64,000 nucleotides of DNA from CAVRCA01 sp965218045 (GTDB lineage Bacteria > Pseudomonadota > Alphaproteobacteria > Acetobacterales > Acetobacteraceae), in NCBI GenBank assembly GCA_965218045.1, contig CBDCJX010000017.1, positions 171,092 through 235,091 of the forward strand, written 5' to 3'. Below the pieces are notes generated by a model. The model did no database searches, had not been told where the DNA came from, and saw only the letters and a list, made by a program, of their open reading frames with translations. Shown here piece after piece: positions 18,192 through 27,477 of this stretch. The position numbers were made by a program, and so were the translations under genes. Each line of letters starts with the position of its first letter. The stretch's first letter is position 1.

Positions 18192-19684
18192 GCATCCCGG
18201 CGGCGCAGCGCGAGGTGGCCGCCTTGCTGCGCGCGCGGTCCGGGGCCGAGCCGGTCGAGACGCATATCTCGCTGGTGTTCGTCGGCGCCGATACGGTGTG
18301 GAAACTGAAGAAGGCGGTGCGCCTGCCATTCCTCGACTTCACCGCGATCGAGGCGCGGCGGCATTTCGCGATGCGTGAGCTGGAGCTCAACGCCCGCGCG
18401 GCGCCCGGAATGTATCGCGACGTCGTGCCGGTTCTGCGGCGCGAGCATGGGGGCCTGACGCTCGGCGAGCCGGGGGGCGGCGAGGTGGTGGACTGGGTGC
18501 TGCGTCTGGCGCCGGTGCCGAAGACCGATTTTCTCGACGCCGTCGCCGCCCGGGGTGGGCTGCATGACCCGCTGCTGGACGCCGTCGCCGATGGGGTGGC
18601 GGCGTTCCATGCCGGCCTGCCGCCGGCCGAGCGCCAAAATCCCGCCGGTGCGATGCGCGCCATCGCCGAGGGCAACGTCAAGGCCGCGCGCGACGCCGGG
18701 CTGCCGGCCGATCGGGTGGAGGCGTGGCGAGCAGGCTGCACGGCGGCGCTGGACCGTATCGCCGATTGGCAACGCGCGCGCGCCGAGGGCGGCTTCATCC
18801 GCCGCGCGCATGGCGACCTGCATCTCGGCAATCTCTGTCTCTGGCAAGGCGCGCCGGTGCCGTTCGATGCGTTGGAGTTCGACGAGGCGATGGCGACGAT
18901 CGACCTCGCCTACGATCTCGCCTTCCTGCTGATGGACATCGACCACCGGGTCGGGCGCGGCCAGGCCAATCGGGTGCTCAACCGCTACGTCGCCCGCACC
19001 GGCGATGCCGGGCTGACTCCTGGGCTGCCCGTTTTCCTGTCGCTACGCGCCTTTATCCGCGCCCATGTCGAGGCGAAACGCGGGTGCCACGCCGAGGCCG
19101 CCGCCTATCTTGACAAGGCAGTGGGGTATCTCGACCTCCAGCCGGCGATAATCGTCGCGGTGGGTGGATTGCAGGGCACCGGCAAGACCACCCTGGCCCG
19201 CGCCCTCGCGCCCGCGCTTGGCAACGCACCCGGCGCGTTGGTGCTGCGCAGCGACGACATTCGCAAGCGCCGCGGCGGCGTGCCGCCCGAGGCGCCGTTG
19301 CCCGCGGAGGCGTACGAGGGCGAGGTCAGCGCCGCCGTGTTCGCCGAGCTCGCGGCCGCGGCGCGAGAGGCGACGCGCGGCGGCCACGTGGTGATTGCGG
19401 ATGCAACCTTTCTCGCTCTCGACACCCGCGCCGCGATCGAAGCGGCGGCGCGGGGCGCGGGCGTGCCGTTCATCGGCTTGTGGCTCGACGCGCCGCTGCC
19501 CGAGCTCGAGCAACGCATCAGCGCGCGCGGCCCGGACGCCTCGGATGCGACCGTCGCGGTGCTGCGCGCCGCCGCCGGGGCTTGCCCTGGCGCGGGCGGC
19601 TGGGAGACGATCGACGCGTGCTTCCGCGCGAGGGCGCTCGAGCAAGCGCGAGGGGCTGTCCGCAGTCGGGCCGGGGCGTGCTAG
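18188..19684 (+). CDS. aminoglycoside phosphotransferase-like kinase fused to an AAA-type ATPase
   Basis: 498 aa with two parts. Residues 1-310 have a protein-kinase-like (APH/choline kinase) fold with the catalytic loop RAHGDLHLGNLCLW and the metal-binding ALEFDEAMATIDLAYDLAF. Residues about 320-498 form a P-loop kinase-like domain (VGGLQGTGKTTLARAL) with LRSDDIRKRRGG and a second acidic motif. This fusion is a known family of unknown substrate. The GTG start at 18188 is chosen because it overlaps the pdxH stop and MSIPAAQREVAALLRA is the natural N-terminus; the longer frame upstream is antisense noise in pdxH. Confidence 0.88.
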   Translation: MSIPAAQREVAALLRARSGAEPVETHISLVFVGADTVWKLKKAVRLPFLDFTAIEARRHFAMRELELNARAAPGMYRDVVPVLRREHGGLTLGEPGGGEVVDWVLRLAPVPKTDFLDAVAARGGLHDPLLDAVADGVAAFHAGLPPAERQNPAGAMRAIAEGNVKAARDAGLPADRVEAWRAGCTAALDRIADWQRARAEGGFIRRAHGDLHLGNLCLWQGAPVPFDALEFDEAMATIDLAYDLAFLLMDIDHRVGRGQANRVLNRYVARTGDAGLTPGLPVFLSLRAFIRAHVEAKRGCHAEAAAYLDKAVGYLDLQPAIIVAVGGLQGTGKTTLARALAPALGNAPGALVLRSDDIRKRRGGVPPEAPLPAEAYEGEVSAAVFAELAAAAREATRGGHVVIADATFLALDTRAAIEAAARGAGVPFIGLWLDAPLPELEQRISARGPDASDATVAVLRAAAGACPGAGGWETIDACFRARALEQARGAVRSRAGAC

Positions 19685-19719
19685 ACTAAGTCACTTCCAT
19701 GACCGGAGAACGGAGAGCC

Positions 19720-20586
19720 ATGGATATCCGCAAGGTTCTGCTGCCGCTGACGGGCACCGCCGCCGGCGGCGCCGCGTTGCAGACCGCGTTGATGATCGCG
19801 CGGATCTGGAACGCCCATGTGACCGCGCTGCACGTGCGGGTCGACTCGCGCGACGTGGCCCCGCTCGCCGGCGAGGGCCTGTCCGGCGCAATGATCGAGG
19901 AGATGATGTCGGCCACCGAGAAGGAGAGCAACGATCGCGCCCATGCGGTGCGGGCGATGTTCGAGCGCTTCGTCGCTGATAACGACGTCACCATCGCCGA
20001 CGGGCGGAGCGGACCGGAAGCGGCGACCGCGAGCTTCGCGTCGGTGACCGGACGCGAGGAGGATCTGGTCGCCCAGCAGGCGCGGCTGGCCGACCTGACG
20101 GTGGTGCCGCATCCCGAGGCCGGTGAGGACGTCTCGTCGTCGGACGCGCTGCACGCGGTGCTGTTCGATTCCGGGCGCCCGGTGCTGATCGCCCCGCAAA
20201 CGGCGCCCACCACGATCGGCGAGCGCGTCTGCATCGCCTGGAACGGCACCGCCGAATCGGCCGCCGCCGTGCATGCGGTGCTGCCGTGGGCGCAGCGCGC
20301 CAAGGCGGTGCGCATCCTCTCGGCCGAGGAGTACCAGCGGCGCGGGCCGAGGGCGCAGAACATGGCCGGCTACCTCGCCTTGCACGGCGTGAAGGCCGAA
20401 CTCGCCACGTTCCGCCCTCGCGATCGCGATGTCGGCGCGGGCATGCTCGCCGCGGCACGCGAGTTTGGCGCCGACATGCTGGCGATGGGCGCCTACTCGC
20501 ACTCCCGCCTGCGCCAGCTCATCCTCGGCGGGGTGACGCGGCACGTGCTGGAGAACTCGACGCTGCCGGTCATCATGTGCCGATAG
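19720..20586 (+). CDS. universal stress protein, two UspA domains in tandem
   Basis: 288 aa. Domain 1 starts MDIRKVLLPLTGTAAG. Domain 2 (from about residue 165, GERVCIAWNGTAESAAAVHA) ends with the ATP-binding signature GAYSHSRLRQLILGGVTRHV followed by NSTLPVIMCR (G-x2-G-x9-G-S/T-like). Domain 1 lacks this motif, so only the second half is likely to bind ATP. ATG 19720 is preferred over 19699 because GGAG precedes it at a good distance. It converges with the next gene with a single base between the stops. Confidence 0.88.
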   Translation: MDIRKVLLPLTGTAAGGAALQTALMIARIWNAHVTALHVRVDSRDVAPLAGEGLSGAMIEEMMSATEKESNDRAHAVRAMFERFVADNDVTIADGRSGPEAATASFASVTGREEDLVAQQARLADLTVVPHPEAGEDVSSSDALHAVLFDSGRPVLIAPQTAPTTIGERVCIAWNGTAESAAAVHAVLPWAQRAKAVRILSAEEYQRRGPRAQNMAGYLALHGVKAELATFRPRDRDVGAGMLAAAREFGADMLAMGAYSHSRLRQLILGGVTRHVLENSTLPVIMCR

Positions 20587-20587
20587 C

Positions 20588-21649
20588 TCAGTCCAGCAAC
20601 CATCGCGCGCCGGCGGCCTGGGCGATGGAACGCACTTTGTGCAGCAGGTTGGGGGCGACGGGGATGCCCGTGCGTTTCCGCTCCTCGGCGTAGCGGCGCT
20701 GCGGGTCGCCCGCGACCAACACAGGCTGCGCCGGATCGGCCGGCCTGGTGGCGCGCAACGCGTCGCAAAAGCGCGTCACGTCGGCGGTGAACTCGCCCGG
20801 CGCGCGAAACAACCCGGGGTCGAGGGCGAGGAAGAAATGGCCGATATCCATCCCCTCGGGTTTTTTCATGTGCAACGGATCGGTGATCATCGTCGCACCT
20901 GACAGGGCGGAGGACAGGATGTTGACCATCGCGGACAGGCCATAGCCCTTGTAGTTGCTGCCCTCCGGCGTGCCGCCGAGCGGGGTGAGGAAGCCGCCTT
21001 GCTGGGTTTCGGTGGCGTCGGTGCTCGGCTGGCCGTCCTTGGTGGTCACCCATCCCGGCGGGAGCTTCAGGCCCTCGTTGGCGCGATTGCGGATTTTTCC
21101 CGCCGCGACGGTGGTGGTCGCCATGTCCAGCAGGAACGGCTCGCCCGGCCGGGCGGGGGCGGCGAACGACCAAGGATCGGTGCCCAGCTTCGCCTCGGCG
21201 CCGAAGGTGGGCGCGACCTGGATGCCGGCGGCCGAGGTCGCCGCCATGCCGATCAGCCCGGCCTCGGCGGCCATGCTGGTGTAGAAGCCGCACGCGCCGA
21301 AATGCGCCGAGTTGCGCACCGCGCACACCGCGATGCCGACCGCCCGTGCCTTGTCGATCGCGGTGTCCATCGCGAAGCGCGCCGGCCCATGGCCCAGCCC
21401 GCCGCCGCCGTCGATCAGCGCGGAGACCGGCGTTTCCGACACGATTTCTGGCTCGGCGTCGATGCGAAGCCGGCCGTCGCGTCGGCGCTCGTCATAGACG
21501 GTGAGCATCGACAACCCGTGGCTGTCCACCCCGTGCAGATCGGCCCAGCCCATGACGTCGGCGGTGCGCGACGCCGGCTGCGGCGGCATGCCCCAAGCGA
21601 GCAGGATGGCCTCGATCTGGGAGCGGTGTGTCTCGTACGGGGCGCCCAT
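20588..21649 (-). CDS. Ldh family oxidoreductase (malate/L-lactate/ureidoglycolate dehydrogenase type)
   Basis: 353 aa NAD(P)-dependent dehydrogenase of the MDH2/YlbC family, distinct from Rossmann-fold lactate dehydrogenases. Family marks are ADLHGVDSHGLSML (catalytic His), VRNSAHFGACGFYT and GSNYKGYGLSAMVNILSS. ATG 21649 is preferred: the extra 19 residues upstream are not family-like. The substrate is a 2-hydroxy or 2-keto acid that the sequence does not define. It lies 53 bases downstream of the aminotransferase gene in the same direction. Confidence 0.88.
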   Translation of the reverse strand: MGAPYETHRSQIEAILLAWGMPPQPASRTADVMGWADLHGVDSHGLSMLTVYDERRRDGRLRIDAEPEIVSETPVSALIDGGGGLGHGPARFAMDTAIDKARAVGIAVCAVRNSAHFGACGFYTSMAAEAGLIGMAATSAAGIQVAPTFGAEAKLGTDPWSFAAPARPGEPFLLDMATTTVAAGKIRNRANEGLKLPPGWVTTKDGQPSTDATETQQGGFLTPLGGTPEGSNYKGYGLSAMVNILSSALSGATMITDPLHMKKPEGMDIGHFFLALDPGLFRAPGEFTADVTRFCDALRATRPADPAQPVLVAGDPQRRYAEERKRTGIPVAPNLLHKVRSIAQAAGARWLLD

Positions 21650-21702
21650 GCCAGCGTCTCCACTTACCCGGATTGAAAGCCAATCAGTCACGCGGCTTGG
21701 CG

Positions 21703-22863
21703 TCAACGCCAGCTTGCCAACCGCGCGGCGGCCTCGTGCATGTCGGCTTCGGGCCCGCAGTAGCTGAAGCGCACGAAGCGGCTGCCGCGTGTGCGGTCGA
21801 AATCCACGCCGGGTGTCGCCGCGACCCCGGCCTCGGCCAGCATCCGGGCGCAGAATGCCACGCTGTCGTTGGTGCGATCGGCCACGTCCGCGTAGAGGTA
21901 GAACGCACCCTCGGCGGGGCTCAGCCGAGAGAAGCCGGCGCGGGGCAGCGTCGCCAGCAGGTGGTCGCGCGAGCCGCGATAGCGCGCGACGTTGGCTTGC
22001 AGCTCGTCATGGCAGTCGAACGCGGCTTCGGCGGCGAGCTGGGCCACGTGCGGCGCGCTGATGAACAGGTTCTGCGCCAGGCACTCGACCGGCCGCAGCA
22101 GATCCTGGGGCAGCACCAGCCAGCCGATCCGCCAGCCGGTCATGCTGAAATATTTGGAGAAACTGTTCACCACGACGGCACTCGGGCAAAACGCGGCGGC
22201 GGTCGCCAGCGGGCTGTCGTAGTTCAGGCCGTGATAGATCTCGTCACTGATCAGCCGCACGCCGTTGGCGTCGCACCAGCGCGCGATGGCGCCGAGCTCG
22301 TCGGGATGCAGCATGGTCCCCGCCGGATTGCACGGGCTGGCAACGATCAGCCCGTCCGGCCGTGGATCGAGCTGATCCAGCAGCGCCACCGTCGGCTGGA
22401 ACCGGCTGTCGGCGTTGGTCTCGATGATCTGCGGCCGCATGCCGAGGGCGGTGAGGATGTTCACGTACGGCGGGTAGAACGGCGCAGCCAAGGCCACCCG
22501 ATCGCCCACGTCGAACGCGGCGAGGAAGGCCAGCGGGAACGCGCCCGAGGCGCCCACCGTCACCGCCACGCGGTCGGCGGGCACGGCGAGCCCGTACCAA
22601 TCAACATAGTGCGCCGCGATCCGCTCGCGTAGGCTGCGGCGGCCGAACGCCTCGGTGTAGCCCATCGGGTCGCCCGCTTGCAGCGCTTCCAAAGCGGCGG
22701 CGACGGCGCCGGCCGGAGCCCCCGTGCCGGGCTGGCCAACCTCCATGCGGATGACGTGCGGCGCACCGGGCGCCAGTCCCGCCTGGCGCGCGTTGGCGGC
22801 GGCGATCACGTCCATCACCATGAACGGCGGGGCCAAGGCGCCTCGGCCGACCTTCAACGCCAT
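21703..22863 (-). CDS. PLP-dependent aminotransferase (class I/II)
   Basis: 386 aa fold-type I aminotransferase. The PLP-binding lysine is in NSFSKYFSMTGWRIGW; other marks are EVGQPGTGAP at the N-terminus, ASPCNPAGTML (substrate Asn), LISDEIYHGLNYD (Asp/Tyr for the PLP ring) and the C-terminal Arg region SRFVRFSYC. The ATG (22863) overlaps the stop of the gamma-glutamyltransferase gene by one base (TGATG), so the two are coupled. Substrate not defined. Confidence 0.9.
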   Translation of the reverse strand: MALKVGRGALAPPFMVMDVIAAANARQAGLAPGAPHVIRMEVGQPGTGAPAGAVAAALEALQAGDPMGYTEAFGRRSLRERIAAHYVDWYGLAVPADRVAVTVGASGAFPLAFLAAFDVGDRVALAAPFYPPYVNILTALGMRPQIIETNADSRFQPTVALLDQLDPRPDGLIVASPCNPAGTMLHPDELGAIARWCDANGVRLISDEIYHGLNYDSPLATAAAFCPSAVVVNSFSKYFSMTGWRIGWLVLPQDLLRPVECLAQNLFISAPHVAQLAAEAAFDCHDELQANVARYRGSRDHLLATLPRAGFSRLSPAEGAFYLYADVADRTNDSVAFCARMLAEAGVAATPGVDFDRTRGSRFVRFSYCGPEADMHEAAARLASWR

Positions 22864-24299
22864 CAGTTGCTGCCGATCGCCAACCCGGCGCCGCGCGGAT
22901 CGGTGGCCCAGCCGCAGCTTCCCGCACTGTCCGGCAGGTAGCGGCTGCACGCGATGACGTTGGCTCGGCCGGGCTCCGGCACCGGCGTCGGCATCGGCTG
23001 GTTGCTACGCAGGGTGTTGAACATGGCGACCGCCGCCGCGAGCGAGGCCGCCTCTTGCCCGGAACCACCGACCGCGGCGCGGAACGCGTGCAACGGCTCG
23101 TTCCAGGCGATGGCGGCGGCCAGTAGCGGTGGCGGCAGCACACTGGGGGATGCGGCGAGCAGGATGCCCGTCCCCGGCACGATCCGGCCGGTGCCGAACA
23201 GATTGTTCATCGTCAGCGCGCAAGCCACCGCGTTGCCGTCGCGATCGAGCGTGAGGAACGTGGTCGAGGCCGGGAGTTGCGGCAAGCTCCCCGGTGGCAG
23301 GTCGGCGGTGAGCAGCGCCTCGGGATCGCCTCCCGCCGCGCGCCAGCGCGCCGCCATCGCGATCGCCCTCGTGCTGGCTTGATCGAGCGCCGAGGGGCTG
23401 GCCTGCAAGCTCTTGAACGCCGCCGCCGCCGCCAGCCCGCCATCCGCCGGCGGTGGCAGGAAGGCGAGCTTGTCGCGGCCGGCGCTGAACGCGATCGGCG
23501 GCATCGTCCGGGGCAGGGCGGCGCGCAGGCCGTCGATCGAGAACGCCGCGCCGGCCAGCGGCGCGCTGTCGGCGAGGCGATGGGCCAACGCGCCCTGGTA
23601 GAGATCGCCGACGCCGGCGACGCGGAGCTGCGCCAGCGTGCCGCCGAGTTCGGGCTGGATCAGCCGGTCGCCTTCGGCCAGCGGGGTTCCGTCATGGGAA
23701 AAAACCTGGCGCGCCGCGGGGTCGGCGAACAGCGGCCCCGACACCAAGGCGAGATCACGCACGAAGGCACGCGAGGCCGGCACGCCGAAGCGCGCCATCT
23801 GCTCGGCGGTGACCAGCAGGCTGTCGAACGGGCGCTTGCCGTAGCGGGCATGCAGGGCGAACAGCCCGCGCGCCATCATCGGCACCGCGGCGGGCCGGTC
23901 GGAGGTGGGGCCGGTGCGGGCGGGGGCGGGGGGGACGAACACGATCGCCTCCGGCACACCCTGGTTGGCCGATTTGGCGTCCGCGCCGTAGGCGAGGCAC
24001 GCCCCGCCGCCGCCCAGGCCGGCTCGCGATGGCAACGTCACTGTCAGTGCGAAGCCGAGGGCCACCGCGGCATCGGCGGCGCTGCCACCGGCCGACAGCA
24101 CCTCGCGCGCCACCACGGCGGCGCGCGGCTCATCGGCGACCACGCCGCCGAGGAAGCCGCTGACATGGCCCGGCGCCCCCTCGGCGGGCGCGGCGCCGAA
24201 CAGACTTTTTCCGACGGAGGCCGCCGTCGAGCAGCCCGCGACGAGCAAGACGCAGCCGAGCACGACGCAGCAACGCAGCCGAAAGACGCTGTCTCGCAC
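22863..24299 (-). CDS. gamma-glutamyltransferase family lipoprotein
   Basis: 478 aa Ntn-hydrolase of the gamma-glutamyltranspeptidase superfamily, shorter than the usual 550-580 aa. The N-terminus is a lipoprotein signal with lipobox LLVAGCS (Cys at about 23). The large-subunit part includes SAGGSAADAAVALGFALTV and GLGGGGACLAYG. The autoprocessing site and catalytic Thr lie in LPASTTFLTLDRDGNAV, followed by NNLFGTG. The small subunit is truncated compared with typical enzymes, so activity is not certain. It would be anchored in the envelope facing the periplasm. The aminotransferase downstream is translationally coupled. Confidence 0.83.
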   Translation of the reverse strand: MRDSVFRLRCCVVLGCVLLVAGCSTAASVGKSLFGAAPAEGAPGHVSGFLGGVVADEPRAAVVAREVLSAGGSAADAAVALGFALTVTLPSRAGLGGGGACLAYGADAKSANQGVPEAIVFVPPAPARTGPTSDRPAAVPMMARGLFALHARYGKRPFDSLLVTAEQMARFGVPASRAFVRDLALVSGPLFADPAARQVFSHDGTPLAEGDRLIQPELGGTLAQLRVAGVGDLYQGALAHRLADSAPLAGAAFSIDGLRAALPRTMPPIAFSAGRDKLAFLPPPADGGLAAAAAFKSLQASPSALDQASTRAIAMAARWRAAGGDPEALLTADLPPGSLPQLPASTTFLTLDRDGNAVACALTMNNLFGTGRIVPGTGILLAASPSVLPPPLLAAAIAWNEPLHAFRAAVGGSGQEAASLAAAVAMFNTLRSNQPMPTPVPEPGRANVIACSRYLPDSAGSCGWATDPRGAGLAIGSN

Positions 24300-24440
24300 C
24301 TAGCCCACCCCTCATCAACGGCGACCCGCCAGTCGGCCTCGGTCCGAATCGCATTTCTCGTCGAACGTGCCATAACCGGCTTGATCAGGGGCGGCAACCG
24401 TCCCCGACCTCGTTGCACCCCCCGATGAGAGGGCTCGACC

Positions 24441-25193
24441 ATGCGCATCCTTCGCCTTGTTCCGCTGCTGGCGTGCCTGTGCGCGGTCGCGGCAGCCCAG
24501 GCCAGCGAGTTCACCCCGCCGCAGCGCGACGCGATCGTCGCCATCGTGCGCGACGCGCTGAAGCGGGATCCGTCCATCCTGCGCGACGCGGTGACGGCGT
24601 TGCAGGAGGACGAGGGCGCGCGGCAGCGGGCGGCCTTGCGGGCGGGGCTAGGTGCATCGCGGCAGGCGCTGGTCGCCGACCCCGCCGACCCGGTGGCCGG
24701 CAACCCGCACGGCGATGTCACGATCGTGGAGTTCTTCGACACGCGTTGCCAGTATTGCCGCCGACTGGAGCCGACCATGGCGTCGCTGCTGGCGAGCGAT
24801 CATGGCGTGCGCCTGGTCTACAAGGATCTTCCCGTCCTCGGGCCGGCCAGCGTGCTGGGCTCGCGCGCGCTGTTCGCGGCACAGCGCCAGAGCGACGCCG
24901 TGCCGGGGGCCTACCAGAAGCTGCGCAACGCGTTGATGCGGCCCGGGGCCGAGCAGTCACGCGAGGGGGTTCTGGCCGAGGCCAAGGCGCTCGGTCTCGA
25001 CGTGGCCAGGCTCGAGCGGGACATGGCGGACCCGGTGATCCAGCGTCGGATCGACGCCAACCTGAACCTGGCCCGGATTCTGGGCATCCAGGGCACGCCG
25101 GCGCTGGTGATCGGCGACAAGCTGATCCCCGGCGCGGTCGATTTGGCGGAACTCGAGCAGGCGGTAAAGGCCGCCCGCTCGGCCGGGGGCTGA
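24441..25193 (+). CDS. DsbA-family thiol-disulfide protein
   Basis: 250 aa periplasmic thioredoxin-fold protein. Signal peptide MRILRLVPLLACLCAVAAAQ. A helical N-terminal extension (about 25-75) precedes the DsbA/Com1-like domain; the active site is FFDTRCQYCRRLEP (C-Q-Y-C), and the cis-proline loop is IQGTPALVIGD. This class (with the N-terminal extension) is usually a disulfide oxidase or isomerase. It is divergent from the gamma-glutamyltransferase gene. Confidence 0.88.
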   Translation: MRILRLVPLLACLCAVAAAQASEFTPPQRDAIVAIVRDALKRDPSILRDAVTALQEDEGARQRAALRAGLGASRQALVADPADPVAGNPHGDVTIVEFFDTRCQYCRRLEPTMASLLASDHGVRLVYKDLPVLGPASVLGSRALFAAQRQSDAVPGAYQKLRNALMRPGAEQSREGVLAEAKALGLDVARLERDMADPVIQRRIDANLNLARILGIQGTPALVIGDKLIPGAVDLAELEQAVKAARSAGG

Positions 25194-25267
25194 GTCAACG
25201 GCAACATGAAGGTCCGAGCCCAACCGTGAAGCCCAATTCGCTGACGTGCCGGAGATAATCGTCGCGA

Positions 25268-25555
25268 TTGACGAGCGTCTTGAGCAACTCCGAGAGCAGA
25301 CCCTGGGCCGTGCGCGCATCCGATAAGCTGCCCAGCGATATGACTTTAGCCGAACGAGTCGATGCGGCAGTTCGGGTGTATGAAGAGTTCCTGGCCCGTA
25401 AGCATGGGGGTGAGCGCATCGCCGCCTCTCGAAGCAGAGCAATGATCCGAAGGTGGGGCCACGAGGAGGCTGTCCGCCGGACAGTTATAAGGCTGAAGAT
25501 GTCGACCGGTCTTGATCTTCTCCACGGACGGCAAAACCCAACGCCAAGTACCTAA
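25268..25555 (+). CDS. small hypothetical protein
   Basis: Possible 95-aa protein from a TTG at 25268, or 71 aa from ATG 25340 (MTLAERVDAAVRVYEEFLAR). The shorter form is basic and helical, with many Arg and Ala, and ends two residues before the convergent DUF1194 gene. The composition is protein-like, but I recognise no family. The region from 25194 to 25340 shows nothing else. Confidence 0.35.
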   Translation: MTSVLSNSESRPWAVRASDKLPSDMTLAERVDAAVRVYEEFLARKHGGERIAASRSRAMIRRWGHEEAVRRTVIRLKMSTGLDLLHGRQNPTPST

Positions 25556-26176
25556 TTAGACAACCGGCTTGTCGCTGATCTCGCGCAGCAGCTTGCGGCG
25601 CATCGCCTCGGCGAAGGCGGGGTAGTCGGGGCAAGGCAGGGCGAATGCGCCCGGACCGCCGATCACCTCGCTTGTGTAGCTCTCCAGCAGGTCGGGCTCC
25701 TCGTGCAGCACGCAGAGCCCGTTGATGGTGATGTCTGCCGCCACCATCCGGTCGCGCACCAGTGCTGGGGCGATCCCCTCGTTGGAGCGGCCGTCGCCGA
25801 CCACGTCCACCACCTGCCGCCGCGCCTGGGTCGGGGCGTGGGCGAGCAATGTCAGTGCCGCGAGCAGTGCCTCGCCGATCGCGGTCGCCCCGGGGCGCAC
25901 CACGCGGGGGGTGTTCTCCACCTGACGGGCGAACGCGGCGGCCTCGTCGGGGGAGCCGATCCGAGTCCACTCGACCATCACCTCCTGCGCGCCGGAGCCG
26001 GACCAGAGCACCAGCGCGCCGAGGCTGCCCCGCGCCGGCCCGCCGGTCAGCCCGGCAACGATCTCCGCATCGCGCAACGCGGCGCCCATGGCACCCGCCA
26101 TGAGGTTGAATTCCTCGAAGGTGACGCTCGCGGAGCCGTCGAGGGCCAGCACGAGGGCGAGATCAACCGGGTCCAT
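25556..26176 (-). CDS. DUF1194 (von Willebrand A-like) protein
   Basis: 206 aa. It begins with a VWA strand carrying a MIDAS-like DGSASVTF in VDLALVLALDGSASVTFEEF, has a Thr in GATAIGEALLAAL and an acidic VVDVVGDGRSNEG segment, all of which match the DUF1194 layout. Most family members carry a signal peptide; this one begins directly with the domain at MDPVDLALVL, so it may be cytoplasmic or the true start may have been lost. No function is known for the family. Confidence 0.8.
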   Translation of the reverse strand: MDPVDLALVLALDGSASVTFEEFNLMAGAMGAALRDAEIVAGLTGGPARGSLGALVLWSGSGAQEVMVEWTRIGSPDEAAAFARQVENTPRVVRPGATAIGEALLAALTLLAHAPTQARRQVVDVVGDGRSNEGIAPALVRDRMVAADITINGLCVLHEEPDLLESYTSEVIGGPGAFALPCPDYPAFAEAMRRKLLREISDKPVV

Positions 26177-26256
26177 GTGCCAAGACTAGCGCAGTCCCGC
26201 TCTTGAGCGCGCGGCGGGAGGGGAGGAGTATCGGTCGATCTTGGGAGAGGAAGCCG

Positions 26257-27477
26257 ATGCCGGATAGCCCCATCGACACGCAGCGCGCCGGGCAGCACGC
26301 CGCCACGCACCGCCCGCTGTCGCGCATCGTCGTGCTCGACCTCACCTTGGCCCGCGCCGGCCCCACGGCGGTGCGTCACCTCGCCGATTGGGGCGCGGAC
26401 GTGATCCGCATCGAACCGCCCGACACCGGCGGGGAGGAGATCAGCGGCGCGCGGCACGGCTTCGACTTCCAGAACCTGCACCGCAACAAGCGCGCGATCC
26501 GGCTCAACCTGAAATCGCCCGAGGGCCACGCGGCCTTCATGCGCCTCGTGGAGAAAGCCGACGTCATCGTCGAGAACATGCGCGCCGCGGTGAAGCACCG
26601 TCTGAAGGTCGCCTGGGAGGACGTCCGCAAGGTCAACCCGCGCATCGTCTACGGCAGCATCTCCGGCTTCGGCCAGGACGGGCCGTACGGCCCGCGCGCC
26701 GGCGTCGACCAGATCGCGCAAGGCATGGGCGGGCTGATGTCGATCACCGGACTGCCCGGCCAGGGGCCGGTGCGCGTCGGCATCCCCATCGCCGATCTCA
26801 CCGCCGGCAACCTGCTCGCACTCGGCATCATGACGGCGCTGTTCGATCGCGAGGCGACCGGCGAAGGTCGCTGGGTCCACACCAGCCTGCTCGAGGCGCA
26901 GATCTTCATGCTCGACTTCCAGGCCTCACGCTGGCTGATGGCGAAAGAGGTCGCGCCGCAGGCCGGCAACGACCACCCGACCGGCATCCCGACCGGCGTT
27001 TTTCCCGCCAGCGACGGTCACATCAACATCGCCGCCAGCTCGGCGCGGTTGTGGGAGCGGTTCTGCGACACGATCGGCAAGCCGGAGTGGAAAGACAAGG
27101 CGGAGTGGAAGAGCCAGAAGGGTCGCAGTGACGACCGCAAGGCGATCAACGCGGCGATCGGCGAGATCACCCGGCACAAGCCGGCCGCGCACTGGATCGA
27201 GCTGTTCGAGGGCGCGGGCATCCCATGTGGGCCGATCTACTCAATCGACCAGGTGTTTGCCGATCCGCAAGTAAAACATCTCGGCATGGCGCGGCCGGTC
27301 AAGCACCCGAAGCTCGGCGAGCAGGAGGTGGTCGCTTCGCCGATCAACATGACCGGCTACAGCCGCGATATCCGCGCCCCCACGCCGGAGGCCGACGCCG
27401 ACACCGCCGAGGTGTTGCGTTCGGTCGGCTACAGCGACGCCGAGATCGCCGACATGCGCAAGAAGGGCGCCGTATGA
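26257..27477 (+). CDS. CoA transferase, CaiB/BaiF family (class III)
   Basis: Transfers CoA between carboxylic acids through an aspartyl-CoA intermediate; 406 aa. The catalytic Asp lies in GIPIADLTAGNLLALGIMTA, and VIRIEPPDTGGEE, FGQDGPYG and the C-terminal half are family-typical. ATG 26257 follows GAGAGGAAG at the correct distance. Its stop overlaps the start of the crotonase gene (ATGATGG), which implies a two-gene catabolic unit in which a CoA ester made here is passed on. Substrate unknown. Confidence 0.92.
   Translation: MPDSPIDTQRAGQHAATHRPLSRIVVLDLTLARAGPTAVRHLADWGADVIRIEPPDTGGEEISGARHGFDFQNLHRNKRAIRLNLKSPEGHAAFMRLVEKADVIVENMRAAVKHRLKVAWEDVRKVNPRIVYGSISGFGQDGPYGPRAGVDQIAQGMGGLMSITGLPGQGPVRVGIPIADLTAGNLLALGIMTALFDREATGEGRWVHTSLLEAQIFMLDFQASRWLMAKEVAPQAGNDHPTGIPTGVFPASDGHINIAASSARLWERFCDTIGKPEWKDKAEWKSQKGRSDDRKAINAAIGEITRHKPAAHWIELFEGAGIPCGPIYSIDQVFADPQVKHLGMARPVKHPKLGEQEVVASPINMTGYSRDIRAPTPEADADTAEVLRSVGYSDAEIADMRKKGAV

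Noticed and set aside
22863..22950. A longer N-terminus for the aminotransferase
   Set aside because: The extra residues lie inside the gamma-glutamyltransferase C-terminus in another frame and are not family-like.
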